A DNA stretch of 32,548 bases. Source: Bacteroidota bacterium (GTDB lineage Bacteria; Bacteroidota; Bacteroidia; Chitinophagales; Chitinophagaceae). Where the stretch lies: the NCBI GenBank assembly GCA_023429825.1, contig JAEZDC010000049.1, positions 1 through 32,548 on the forward strand, given 5' to 3'. Under the pieces are notes generated by a model. That model did no database searches. It was not told where the DNA came from and saw nothing but the letters and a program-made list of their open reading frames with translations. Below, piece after piece: positions 15,604-23,217 of this stretch. Each line of letters starts with the position of its first letter. Within the stretch, counting starts at the first letter, position 1. The position numbers and the translations under genes are program-made.

Positions 15604-16521
15604 ATGGATGCAAGTACTTTAAATACATTACCTGACTTCAGGATTTCTCCACGAATTGACCAGGTAGGAGTTGAAGAAAGAGCTAAAAAGTTCACTACAA
15701 GAAGTATAAAGAAGGAAACAAAAATTGAGGGCATGAAGATGGTGCTCAACATGATCGATCTTACTACTCTTGAAGGAAAGGACTCTGAAGGTAAGGTTAA
15801 GCAGATGTGCTATAAAGCAAGGCATTTGCACGATGCATATCCAGGTTTACCAACCGTAGCGGCTGTTTGCGTGTATCCTTCTATGGTGAAGCTGGCTAAG
15901 CAAAGTGTTGGCGATAGCGGAATTAAAGTAGCTTCTGTTTCCAGTGCATTTCCAAGTGGACAAGCTCCAATGAGTGTAAAGATCGATGATACAAAGTTTG
16001 CTGTGGATAGTGGCGCAGATGAGATTGATATGGTGATCTCACGAGGAAAATTTTTAGCAGGTGATTACAATTTTGTATTTGATGAGATCGCTGCAATAAA
16101 AGAGGCTTGCGGTCATGCAAGATTGAAAGTGATATTAGAAACAGGAGAGTTAGTTACTTATGATAAAGTGAGAAGAGCAAGTGATATTGCAATGTACGCT
16201 GGTGCTGATTTCATCAAGACCTCTACTGGTAAAGTTCAACCTGCGGCAACAATGCCGGTCACGTTAGTAATGTTAGAAGCAATAAAAGATTTTTACTACA
16301 AGACAGGTAAAATGATCGGGATGAAACCTGCGGGCGGCATTTCAAAATCTAAACTGGCTTTACATTATTTGGTGATGCTCAATGAAACACTTGGTGCAGA
16401 CTGGATGACCAATCAATGGTTCCGTTTTGGAGCAAGTAGTTTGGCTAATGATGTATTGATGCAATTAGTGAAGGAGAGAAGTGGTGTTTATCAGAGTGCT
16501 GATTATTTTTCTGTTGATTAA
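15604..16521 (+). CDS. deoC: Deoxyribose-phosphate aldolase
   Basis: Cleaves 2-deoxyribose-5-phosphate to acetaldehyde and glyceraldehyde-3-phosphate in the cytoplasm. At 305 residues it is longer than E. coli DeoC, with an N-terminal extension of about 40 residues, as in the clade found next to aldehyde dehydrogenases. Schiff-base lysine K205 is in ADFIKTSTGK and the second active-site lysine K241 is in GMKPAGGIS. VAAVCVYP and EIDMVISRG support the barrel. The aldehyde dehydrogenase genes that would oxidise acetaldehyde lie 2.5 kb downstream, separated by an unrelated module. A perfect palindrome lies 85 bases upstream. Confidence 0.97.
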   Translation: MDASTLNTLPDFRISPRIDQVGVEERAKKFTTRSIKKETKIEGMKMVLNMIDLTTLEGKDSEGKVKQMCYKARHLHDAYPGLPTVAAVCVYPSMVKLAKQSVGDSGIKVASVSSAFPSGQAPMSVKIDDTKFAVDSGADEIDMVISRGKFLAGDYNFVFDEIAAIKEACGHARLKVILETGELVTYDKVRRASDIAMYAGADFIKTSTGKVQPAATMPVTLVMLEAIKDFYYKTGKMIGMKPAGGISKSKLALHYLVMLNETLGADWMTNQWFRFGASSLANDVLMQLVKERSGVYQSADYFSVD

Positions 16522-16545
16522 TTATAAAACCTTAAACCTAAAACC

Positions 16546-17976
16546 ATGAAACGTGTTTTCTATCTATTTGTTTTTTTAGTTATCGCATACGCTTGTCAAA
16601 AGCAGTTTAATCATGAAACAGCTGCCAAACAGCCCGAATTCGAATCCTTAAAAGAGTGGTTAGTCGCGAATGGAGAAATTTACAGCAATGGAAGGTTAAT
16701 TATTAACTCTGGTCAAGGAAATATTACGGGATTGTTGAATTGGCGAGATGTTCACGCTTACAAAAAACAAGGCTTGGATTATTTTGAAGTGCCTTTTTTG
16801 TTTGCCATTGGTAATATAAAAACAAAGGTTATTTCAACAACTAATAATAATACACCTCCAACTTTGTTTAGTATAGTTTTTAGAAAATTTCCAAATGGGA
16901 GTATTCAGGCTAAACTACGTACTAAAACCTATTATACAAGTCTGGAAAGTACAACTGAAACTAAAAAAGGATCAATTGAATCTTTTTACAATTTAAATGG
17001 CACATGGCTGAATAGCTGGTTTTATGAAAATGATATTAGATCTACTAAGATATATAAGGTGAAGGATCAAGGATATTCAGCCAGAATATGTCATTCGTAT
17101 TCTACTACTTCATATGAAACACAATGTTGGAGTAATGGTGGAGCTAATAATGGAACTACTTGCACAAAAGTGCCAATTATTGTACGTTACTCCTACTGCG
17201 CTACTGGAGAGGAAGAAACACAATTGCCAGATTGGGGTAGTGGCGGATTGGATGGAGGAGGTGGAAGTGGAACTATTGATAGTACCATTATAGTAAATAG
17301 CATTAGACCTGATACAGGCGTAATAAATAATTCTAACGTGAATTGTATTTATCAAGCCTTGATGAATGACAGTTTGCAGAATGGGTTACGCAATATTCTT
17401 TCTGGGTTTTCAAATTCAGGCGCAACCATAACATTCATCCTTTATGATTTCGGCCCAGGAGATGATACCACGAAAGGTGCAACTGGTAATAATGGCAATA
17501 ATTATTACTGTAAAATAAGCCGATATTTTGCCTCAGATCCTAATTATTCACGAATCAGACTCGCTAAAACATTTATTCACGAAGCTTTTCATGCACAACT
17601 TAGACAAAAAGCCATTGAACTTTTCGGTTCAACAGAAGTGTCCTCTTGGCCTGTTAACATTAGCAATGGAACCTTGGCTGAACTTTCTTATTATTTTTAC
17701 AATGCTTCATTGGCTGACAACTCCTGGAATTCAATCGGACATCAATGGATGATAGAACATATAGAAGCTTGTGCCCAAAGCTTAAAAGAATTCGTTCAAA
17801 GATATTATCCTGACATTTATAACATGACCGGAGGAGACGATAAGGCTTTCATCTCGCTCTTTTATGATGGGCTAGAACAAGTTCCATGTTATGCTGGCGA
17901 TTTAGCAAATCGCGGCTTAACTCAACAGCAAGTCGAAGCTCTGCAAGCAGTTTTTTCTTCTTTAAATTGTCCATAG
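16546..17976 (+). CDS. Metallopeptidase-like lipoprotein with HExxH motif
   Basis: A 476-residue protein. MKRVFYLFVFLVIAYACQKQ is a lipoprotein signal with lipobox AYAC (Cys17). The N-terminal part (about 25-220) has no recognisable domain but several paired cysteines. A glycine-rich linker (GSGGLDGGGGSG) lies at about 230-241. The C-terminal domain contains KTFIHEAFHAQLRQ, an HExxH zinc motif at 345-349. Further downstream, H399/E404/H405 in GHQWMIEHIEA are possible extra ligands. This fits a zincin-type peptidase fold anchored on the envelope, but no named family is evident. There is no type IX sorting domain. The gene sits 25 bases after deoC and directly before a small exported protein (1 base between stop and ATG). 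It is AT-richer than deoC. Confidence 0.75.
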   Translation: MKRVFYLFVFLVIAYACQKQFNHETAAKQPEFESLKEWLVANGEIYSNGRLIINSGQGNITGLLNWRDVHAYKKQGLDYFEVPFLFAIGNIKTKVISTTNNNTPPTLFSIVFRKFPNGSIQAKLRTKTYYTSLESTTETKKGSIESFYNLNGTWLNSWFYENDIRSTKIYKVKDQGYSARICHSYSTTSYETQCWSNGGANNGTTCTKVPIIVRYSYCATGEEETQLPDWGSGGLDGGGGSGTIDSTIIVNSIRPDTGVINNSNVNCIYQALMNDSLQNGLRNILSGFSNSGATITFILYDFGPGDDTTKGATGNNGNNYYCKISRYFASDPNYSRIRLAKTFIHEAFHAQLRQKAIELFGSTEVSSWPVNISNGTLAELSYYFYNASLADNSWNSIGHQWMIEHIEACAQSLKEFVQRYYPDIYNMTGGDDKAFISLFYDGLEQVPCYAGDLANRGLTQQQVEALQAVFSSLNCP

Positions 17977-17977
17977 T

Positions 17978-18403
17978 ATGTCAAGAAGATTTTTATTAGT
18001 AATGTTTTTCATGCTAGCAGTAGGTTCTGTTTTTTGCAGGAGCATCAAGCAAAAAAAAGATACGCTGTGCTTAATTATTTTTCCAAGTGATTCAATTGAT
18101 ATTTCGATGAGTATTCGACCGGCAGCTTGGGATTCGTGCCTTCAACATTTATTTGTGCACGGAACTCCAAATAATTATACAAATAAATTTTTACTTAGAT
18201 TTAATAAATGCACACCTGTTTCTAAAGATTTAATAATTCATTCTCAGATATACTCTATCAAGATGCTGATTGAGAAAGTTAAAACCGGAAAAAATATTTT
18301 TTTGAAAGGGCATGTGATTATAATAGGATTTGCAAAAACAGACGATTTTTATGTGATAAAGTATGCTGAAGCTACTTACAGTGGTGCTCATCCTCCCGAT
18401 TAA
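17978..18403 (+). CDS. Small exported protein A, partner of the metallopeptidase lipoprotein
   Basis: A 141-residue protein with an N-terminal signal peptide (MSRRFLLVMFFMLAVGSVFC, ending near residue 20-21). The mature part is of unknown family. It shares clear segments with the next small gene: DTLCLIIFP, AAWDSCLQHLFV, FLLRFNKC and a C-terminal KYAEATYSGAHPPD. Three cysteines (in DTLC, WDSC and NKC) are shared by both paralogues. The ATG comes one base after the metallopeptidase stop, so the two are almost certainly co-transcribed and perhaps translationally coupled. It may be a periplasmic substrate, chaperone or inhibitor of the peptidase; this is inference from the pairing. The region is A/T-rich. 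Confidence 0.75.
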   Translation: MSRRFLLVMFFMLAVGSVFCRSIKQKKDTLCLIIFPSDSIDISMSIRPAAWDSCLQHLFVHGTPNNYTNKFLLRFNKCTPVSKDLIIHSQIYSIKMLIEKVKTGKNIFLKGHVIIIGFAKTDDFYVIKYAEATYSGAHPPD

Positions 18404-18439
18404 TGAAAGAAGAACAGCACGTACAATTAAAGTTTAAGT

Positions 18440-18537
18440 GAGCTTCCATACTTTCATGGCGATATTGAAGTAAAGGATTAACCGAACAACAAGTGCAAAA
18501 TTTTCAGGTATATTTCTTTTCATTAAACTGTCCATAA
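18440..18537 (+). pseudogene. Decayed 3' end of a second metallopeptidase lipoprotein gene
   Basis: This 98-base stretch aligns end to end with the last 102 bases of the intact gene (17875-17976, E444 to the stop) with one lost codon and one lost base. After the frameshift the remnant encodes GLTEQQVQNFQVYFFSLNCP, against GLTQQQVEALQAVFSSLNCP in the intact gene: 13 of 20 residues identical. Before the frameshift it reads ELPYFHGDIEV against the intact EQVPCYAGDLAN, with the PxxxGD spacing kept. The TAA stop overlaps the ATG of the next gene, repeating the stop-to-ATG junction of the intact pair. The rest of the second copy has been deleted. Confidence 0.85.
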
Positions 18538-18974
18538 TGCACCTAAGAATTTTTCTTATATTACTTCTATCACCTTGCTTTCTTTTTGCAAGGAGAGAAA
18601 TAAGATCTAAATTAATATCAGATACCTTATGCATAGTTATCTTCCCTGAAGATCTACGTGATTTGCCGGTGAGTGTTCAAAAAGTTCCTTGGGATTCTTG
18701 CCTCAATCACCTTTTTGTTTTGGGTTTAAAGGAGAATGACTTTCGGGCGAAATTTGTCCTTCAGTTTGATAGATGTAATACTACAACCTTTCAAGAGTGG
18801 TCAAAATCAATAAAGTTGTATTCTACTAAGATGGTTATTTCAAAAGTGAAGGAAAGGAATCAGGGGTTTTTTCGAGGAAATACTGTTTTGGTTTTTTTCG
18901 CTCAAAGTCAGGAAATGTTCATTGTAAAACATGCGGAGGCTACATGGGGTGGAGCTCACCCGGCTGATAAATGA
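18537..18974 (+). CDS. Small exported protein B, paralogue of protein A
   Basis: A 145-residue protein with a hydrophobic signal peptide (MHLRIFLILLLSPCFLFARR). It is a diverged duplicate of the gene at 17978: DTLCIVIFPED, VPWDSCLNHLFV, KFVLQFDRC and the tail KHAEATWGGAHPADK all align. The three shared cysteines are kept. Its ATG overlaps the stop of the decayed peptidase remnant (TAATG), which shows that it was once the second gene of its own peptidase pair. No family is recognised. It has survived without its original partner, so it may now serve the remaining peptidase or an independent role. A dispersed repeat begins 8 bases after its stop. Confidence 0.75.
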   Translation: MHLRIFLILLLSPCFLFARREIRSKLISDTLCIVIFPEDLRDLPVSVQKVPWDSCLNHLFVLGLKENDFRAKFVLQFDRCNTTTFQEWSKSIKLYSTKMVISKVKERNQGFFRGNTVLVFFAQSQEMFIVKHAEATWGGAHPADK

Positions 18975-18981
18975 TATAGTT

Positions 18982-19033
18982 GTTGAAGAGTGCGACGCAA
19001 CGGAAGCTAAGTAGATATCCTGTCGCTGGCTAC
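18982..19033 (+). repeat. Dispersed intergenic repeat, copy 2
   Basis: Contains GAGTGCGACGCAAC and ends in CGCTGGCTAC. It starts 8 bases after the stop of small exported protein B and ends 14 bases before the aldehyde dehydrogenase ATG, so it marks the right junction of the AT-rich module. Confidence 0.8.
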
Positions 19034-19047
19034 ATAAAAAAGAAATT

Positions 19048-20547
19048 ATGAGTAAATCAAATAAAGAAATTCCTAACCTGCCTGCCGGTAGGCCAGGGTT
19101 GAAGCTGAACCAGGGTTGGAATTATGCTCCGGCTCCTGAGAGTGCAAGCCATGTGAAGTTGAAAGATCGTTATGATCTGTTCATTGGTGGAAAGTTTGTA
19201 AAGCCAACTTCAGGAAAATATTTTGAGACGATCAATCCTGCTAACGAAGAAAAAATTTCTGAAGTATCGGAAGCGAATGCAGCAGATGTTGACAAAGCGG
19301 TTAAGGCGGCAAGAACTGCATACGATAAAGTTTGGAAGAAGATGCCGCCGAAAGAACGTGGAAAATACATTTATCGTATTGCAAGGATGATACAGGAAAG
19401 GGCAAGAGAGTTTGCTGTGATCGAAAGCATGGATGGTGGTAAGCCGATCAAAGAAGCCCGTGATGTGGATGTACCTTTGGTAGCAAATCATTTCTTTTAT
19501 TATGCAGGCTGGGCTGATAAGTTGCAGTACGCATTTCCGAATAGAGTTCCGCAGCCACTCGGTGTTGCAGGACAAATCATTCCATGGAATTTTCCTTTGT
19601 TAATGGCAGCATGGAAAATTGCTCCGGCCTTGGCTTGTGGTAACACAGTGGTGTTGAAGCCTGCTGAGACAACTCCATTAACGGCATTGAAGCTTGCTGA
19701 GATCATCCAGGAAAGTGGATTGCCTGAAGGTGTGGTGAACATCATCACTGGCTTTGGCGAAACAGGTGCAGCAATCGTTAATCATCCTGGCATTGATAAG
19801 ATCGCTTTTACAGGTTCTACTGATGTGGGAAAGATCATCCAGAAAGCAGTCGCAGGAACCAATAAAAAAGTAACGCTTGAATTAGGTGGTAAAGCAGCCA
19901 ACATCATTTTTGATGATGCAGCGATCGACCAGGCTGTTGAAGGAATTATCAACGGAATTTATTTTAACCAGGGACATGTTTGCTGTGCAGGCTCTCGTTT
20001 GTTTGTACAGGAAAGTGTGTATGATGAAGTGATACAAAAGCTGAAGGATAGAATTGAAACGCTTATAGTAGGTGATCCGTTGGATAAGAATACAGACATT
20101 GGAGCAATTAACTCACGTCAGCAATTAGAAAACATTAATAAGTATTTAAAGATCGGTGCGGATGAAGGTGCTGAGATGTATCAAAGTGGTTGTTCACTGC
20201 CTGGCAAGGGATTCTTCTGCAAACCAACCATCTTCACCAATGTTGCACAGAGCAGCAGAATTGCACAGGAGGAAATTTTTGGTCCGGTGTTAACGGTGCA
20301 AACTTTCAGAACGGATGATGAGGTGATCGAGAAAGCCAATAACACTCCGTTTGGTTTAAGTGCAGGTGTGTGGACTGATAAAGGTTCAAAGATATTTAAC
20401 CTTACAACCAAGATGAGAGCCGGTGTGGTTTGGGCTAACACTTACAACAAGTTCGATCCAACTTCTCCGTTTGGTGGTTATAAAGAAAGTGGTTTTGGAA
20501 GAGAGGGTGGCTTGCATGGACTTTCTGCTTACCTGAAGGTTCAATAA
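19048..20547 (+). CDS. Aldehyde dehydrogenase, full-length and catalytic
   Basis: A 499-residue NAD(P)-dependent aldehyde dehydrogenase of the ALDH1/2-like superfamily. All landmarks are present: QIIPWNFPLLMAAWK, the cofactor lysine in VVLKPAE, FTGSTDVGK, the general base E278 in TLELGGKAAN, the nucleophile C312 in NQGHVCCAGSR, and EEIFGPVL. The distance between E278 and C312 (34) is standard. Genes of this type beside deoC probably oxidise the acetaldehyde released by DeoC to acetate. The first 40 residues (MSKSNKEIPNLPAGRPGLKL) are an unusual extension. It is followed after 30 bases by a shortened homologue, with which it forms an operon. Confidence 0.95.
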   Translation: MSKSNKEIPNLPAGRPGLKLNQGWNYAPAPESASHVKLKDRYDLFIGGKFVKPTSGKYFETINPANEEKISEVSEANAADVDKAVKAARTAYDKVWKKMPPKERGKYIYRIARMIQERAREFAVIESMDGGKPIKEARDVDVPLVANHFFYYAGWADKLQYAFPNRVPQPLGVAGQIIPWNFPLLMAAWKIAPALACGNTVVLKPAETTPLTALKLAEIIQESGLPEGVVNIITGFGETGAAIVNHPGIDKIAFTGSTDVGKIIQKAVAGTNKKVTLELGGKAANIIFDDAAIDQAVEGIINGIYFNQGHVCCAGSRLFVQESVYDEVIQKLKDRIETLIVGDPLDKNTDIGAINSRQQLENINKYLKIGADEGAEMYQSGCSLPGKGFFCKPTIFTNVAQSSRIAQEEIFGPVLTVQTFRTDDEVIEKANNTPFGLSAGVWTDKGSKIFNLTTKMRAGVVWANTYNKFDPTSPFGGYKESGFGREGGLHGLSAYLKVQ

Positions 20548-20577
20548 CTTATTGACTAATGATTAAATGACTTTGAA

Positions 20578-21540
20578 ATGGCAACTCCTATTATAAAAAA
20601 GAAAACAGCAGCAAAAGCACCAAAGGTGGAAGAAGTACAAAGCAATGGTGTACAACCTCAACGTTTGGAAGTGTTGAAGACGTATAAACTATATATCGGT
20701 GGCCAGTTCCCAAGAACTGAATCCGGCAGGTACTACGTTGCTAAAAATAAGAAAGGCGAACAGCTTGCAAATGTTTGTTTAAGCTCGAGGAAAGATTTTC
20801 GTGATGCTGTAGGGGCAGCAAGAGGTGCACAGAAAGGCTGGGCTGCTAAAGCGGCGAATAATCGCGGGCAAATATTGTATCGCATTGCAGAAATGCTGGA
20901 AGGGAGAAGAGCACAGTTCATTGATGAGTTAATGAAGCAGGACAGCAGTAAGGTGCAGGCAGAAGCTGAAGTAAATCTTTCAATTGATCGATTGATCTAT
21001 TATGCAGGTTGGTGCGATAAGTACCAACAACTTTTCTCTTCTGTTAATCCTGTCGCATCTTCTCACTTCAATTTTTCCATGCCAGAACCAACAGGTGTGG
21101 TGGTTGCAATTGCACCGCAGACTGATTCTTTGATCGGCCTGGTTTCAGTTATTGCCCCGGCGATCGCTGGAGGAAATACTGTGATCGTTCTTGCATCTGA
21201 AAACAAACCACTTTGCTCTATCACTTTTGCTGAGGTGATCAATTCATCTGATGTTCCGGGTGGTGTAGTGAATATTCTTACCGGCAAACCTTCAGAACTG
21301 GCTACTCAATTTGCATCACACATGGATGTGAATGCGGTGATCTTTTGCGAGAATGATGAGTTGATTCAAAAGGATATTCAAACTAAAGCTTCACTGAATG
21401 TAAAAAGAGTGTTGCTATACAATGATGTTAACTGGTTGACTGAAAAAGGTGAATCACCCTATTATATTTTGGATACGCAAGAGATAAAAACAACCTGGCA
21501 TCCAATTGAAAACATTGGTAGTGGCGGAGGAAAATACTAG
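20578..21540 (+). CDS. Shortened aldehyde dehydrogenase homologue, probably non-catalytic
   Basis: A 320-residue protein with an alanine/lysine-rich N-terminal tail (MATPIIKKKTAAKAPKVEE) followed by the first part of an aldehyde dehydrogenase fold: YKLYIGGQFPRTESGR, AANNRGQILYRIAEMLEGR, GVVVAIAPQTDSLIGLV, GGNTVIVLASE and GVVNILTGKPSEL. The usual catalytic Glu motif (ELGG) and nucleophile Cys motif are absent; the sequence diverges after SHMDVNAVIFCENDE and ends in IENIGSGGGKY. It resembles the non-catalytic half of ALDH16-type proteins, here as a separate gene. A structural or regulatory partner of the preceding enzyme is likely. The frame is intact, so it is not an obvious pseudogene. Confidence 0.88.
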   Translation: MATPIIKKKTAAKAPKVEEVQSNGVQPQRLEVLKTYKLYIGGQFPRTESGRYYVAKNKKGEQLANVCLSSRKDFRDAVGAARGAQKGWAAKAANNRGQILYRIAEMLEGRRAQFIDELMKQDSSKVQAEAEVNLSIDRLIYYAGWCDKYQQLFSSVNPVASSHFNFSMPEPTGVVVAIAPQTDSLIGLVSVIAPAIAGGNTVIVLASENKPLCSITFAEVINSSDVPGGVVNILTGKPSELATQFASHMDVNAVIFCENDELIQKDIQTKASLNVKRVLLYNDVNWLTEKGESPYYILDTQEIKTTWHPIENIGSGGGKY

Positions 21541-21591
21541 TTAACATTACATTAAATAGGTTTCTTTTATCTTCAATAAAAATTCCTTTTC

Positions 21592-22023
21592 ATGAAGATC
21601 CTGGCTCTGATAATTGCATCTTTCAGTTTAAGTACTGCATTTGCAGCAGATTCTATAATTGTCAAAAAAGATGCAAGAGTGGATGTGCTTGCCAGTAAAC
21701 AAGCCGCCATCAATAAGAAAACTTCCATGATGACTAGTAATGGTCAGTATAAAGGATTTCGGATCCAGGTCCTCAGCACAAGTGACAGAACGAAGGCGTT
21801 TGCGGTAAAGGCTGAACTACTTTCAAAGTTCCCTGAACATAAAACATACACACTTTTCCAGGCTCCCAGCTTTAGAGTACGCATTGGAAATTTTTTAAAG
21901 CGAGAAGATGCTGATAAATTCAGAAAAGTATTGTCTAAGCTATATCCGGGCGGTGCTTTCATCGTTCCTGATGTGATCGAGTATACGCCAACGGAAGAAG
22001 AGGAGTTAGAGTTAATGGAGTAA
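21592..22023 (+). CDS. Periplasmic SPOR-domain protein
   Basis: A 143-residue exported protein. MKILALIIASFSLSTAFAAD is a Sec signal peptide with cleavage after AFA. A short linker is followed by a SPOR domain (about 55-130): KGFRIQVLSTSDRTKAFAVKAELL, then APSFRVRIGNFLKREDADKFRKVL and GAFIVPD. SPOR domains bind denuded peptidoglycan glycan strands, often at division sites. The C-terminal tail is acidic (TPTEEEELELME). The M20 amidohydrolase gene starts 9 bases downstream, so the two form an operon. It is otherwise unlinked to the deoC-aldehyde dehydrogenase cluster. Confidence 0.93.
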   Translation: MKILALIIASFSLSTAFAADSIIVKKDARVDVLASKQAAINKKTSMMTSNGQYKGFRIQVLSTSDRTKAFAVKAELLSKFPEHKTYTLFQAPSFRVRIGNFLKREDADKFRKVLSKLYPGGAFIVPDVIEYTPTEEEELELME

Positions 22024-22032
22024 CTTTCGGCC

Positions 22033-23214
22033 ATGTTACAGGATAGGATAAAACAACTCGCCTCGTCTTACTCACAAGAGTTCATCAATATTCGGCATCA
22101 TCTTCATTCTATTCCGGAATTGAGTTACCAGGAGTTTGAGACCAGTAAATTTATTCAGACGAAGTTGAGTGAATGGAACATACCTTTTGATATAAAAGCC
22201 GCTACAGGAGTTGTTGGATTGATTAGAGGGAAAAATCCTGAAAGCAGGTGCATCGCATTAAGAGCTGATATGGATGCACTTCCTATAAATGAAGAAAATA
22301 ATATTTCATACAGATCAACTAAAAATGGCGTGATGCATGCCTGCGGGCATGATGTGCATACTACGTGTTTGTTAGGTGCTGCAAAAATTCTAAATGAAAT
22401 AAAAGAAGAATTTGAAGGAACTGTAAAGCTGATCTTTCAACCTGGGGAAGAAAAAAATCCGGGTGGTGCAAGCTTGATGATAAAAGATGGAGTGTTTGCA
22501 AATCCAAAACCTCAAGGTATTATCGGTTTGCATGTGAATCCATCTTTGACTGTTGGCAAGCTCAGTTTTAGAAAGGGAAGAGTGATGGCGAGTGCGGACG
22601 AGATCTACATCACGATAAAAGGAAAAGGCGGACATGCTGCAGCGCCGCATTTAACAGCAGATACTATTCTCATCGCTTCTCATCTTATTGTGAGTTTACA
22701 ACAGGTCATTTCCCGGAATAATAATCCCCTCTCACCTTCTGTGCTTTCCATTTGTTCTTTCCAGGGTGGACATACAACCAATGTCATCCCAAGCGAAGTG
22801 AAGCTGATGGGCACTTTTAGAGCAATGGATGAAACGTGGAGAAGAAAGGCTCATGATCTCATTACCAAACATGCAACAGAGCTGGTGCACGCAATGGGTG
22901 CTGAAATTGATCTGAAGATCGATGTAGGATATCCTTGTGTAGATAATGATGATGCTCTTACAGAAACTGCGTGGAGACTTGCAGAAGATTATATGGGCAA
23001 CGAAAATGTTGAAGAAACTGAAGTGAGAATGGGTGCAGAAGACTTTGGTTATTACACACAAATAATCCCGGGTTGTTTTTACAGGTTAGGAGTCCGAAAT
23101 GAAAAGAAAGGAATTGTTCATAATGTGCATACGCCTTTATTCAATATTGATGAATCTGCTATTGAAACAGGAATTGGCATAATGGCCTGGCTGGGAGCTA
23201 CGGCTAAATTGTAG
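22033..23214 (+). CDS. M20 family amidohydrolase (N-acyl-amino-acid/hippurate hydrolase type)
   Basis: A 393-residue metallohydrolase of the M20D subgroup. Metal ligands are visible in order: MHACGHDVHTT (Cys and His), QPGEEKNPGGA (Glu), GLHVNPSL (His) and, near the C-terminus, HNVHTPLFNIDE (His). A dimerisation domain begins near GKGGHAAAPHLTADTI. Members cleave N-acyl amino acids or indole-acetic-amino-acid conjugates; the true substrate is not known. There is no signal peptide, so it is cytoplasmic. It follows the SPOR gene by 9 bases and ends 3 bases before the convergent YD-like gene. Confidence 0.95.
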   Translation: MLQDRIKQLASSYSQEFINIRHHLHSIPELSYQEFETSKFIQTKLSEWNIPFDIKAATGVVGLIRGKNPESRCIALRADMDALPINEENNISYRSTKNGVMHACGHDVHTTCLLGAAKILNEIKEEFEGTVKLIFQPGEEKNPGGASLMIKDGVFANPKPQGIIGLHVNPSLTVGKLSFRKGRVMASADEIYITIKGKGGHAAAPHLTADTILIASHLIVSLQQVISRNNNPLSPSVLSICSFQGGHTTNVIPSEVKLMGTFRAMDETWRRKAHDLITKHATELVHAMGAEIDLKIDVGYPCVDNDDALTETAWRLAEDYMGNENVEETEVRMGAEDFGYYTQIIPGCFYRLGVRNEKKGIVHNVHTPLFNIDESAIETGIGIMAWLGATAKL

Positions 23215-23217
23215 TCT

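Noticed and set aside
16546..18974. Prophage or transposon carrying the peptidase module
   Set aside because: No integrase, transposase, terminal inverted repeat or target duplication is visible; only the composition and position hint at transfer.
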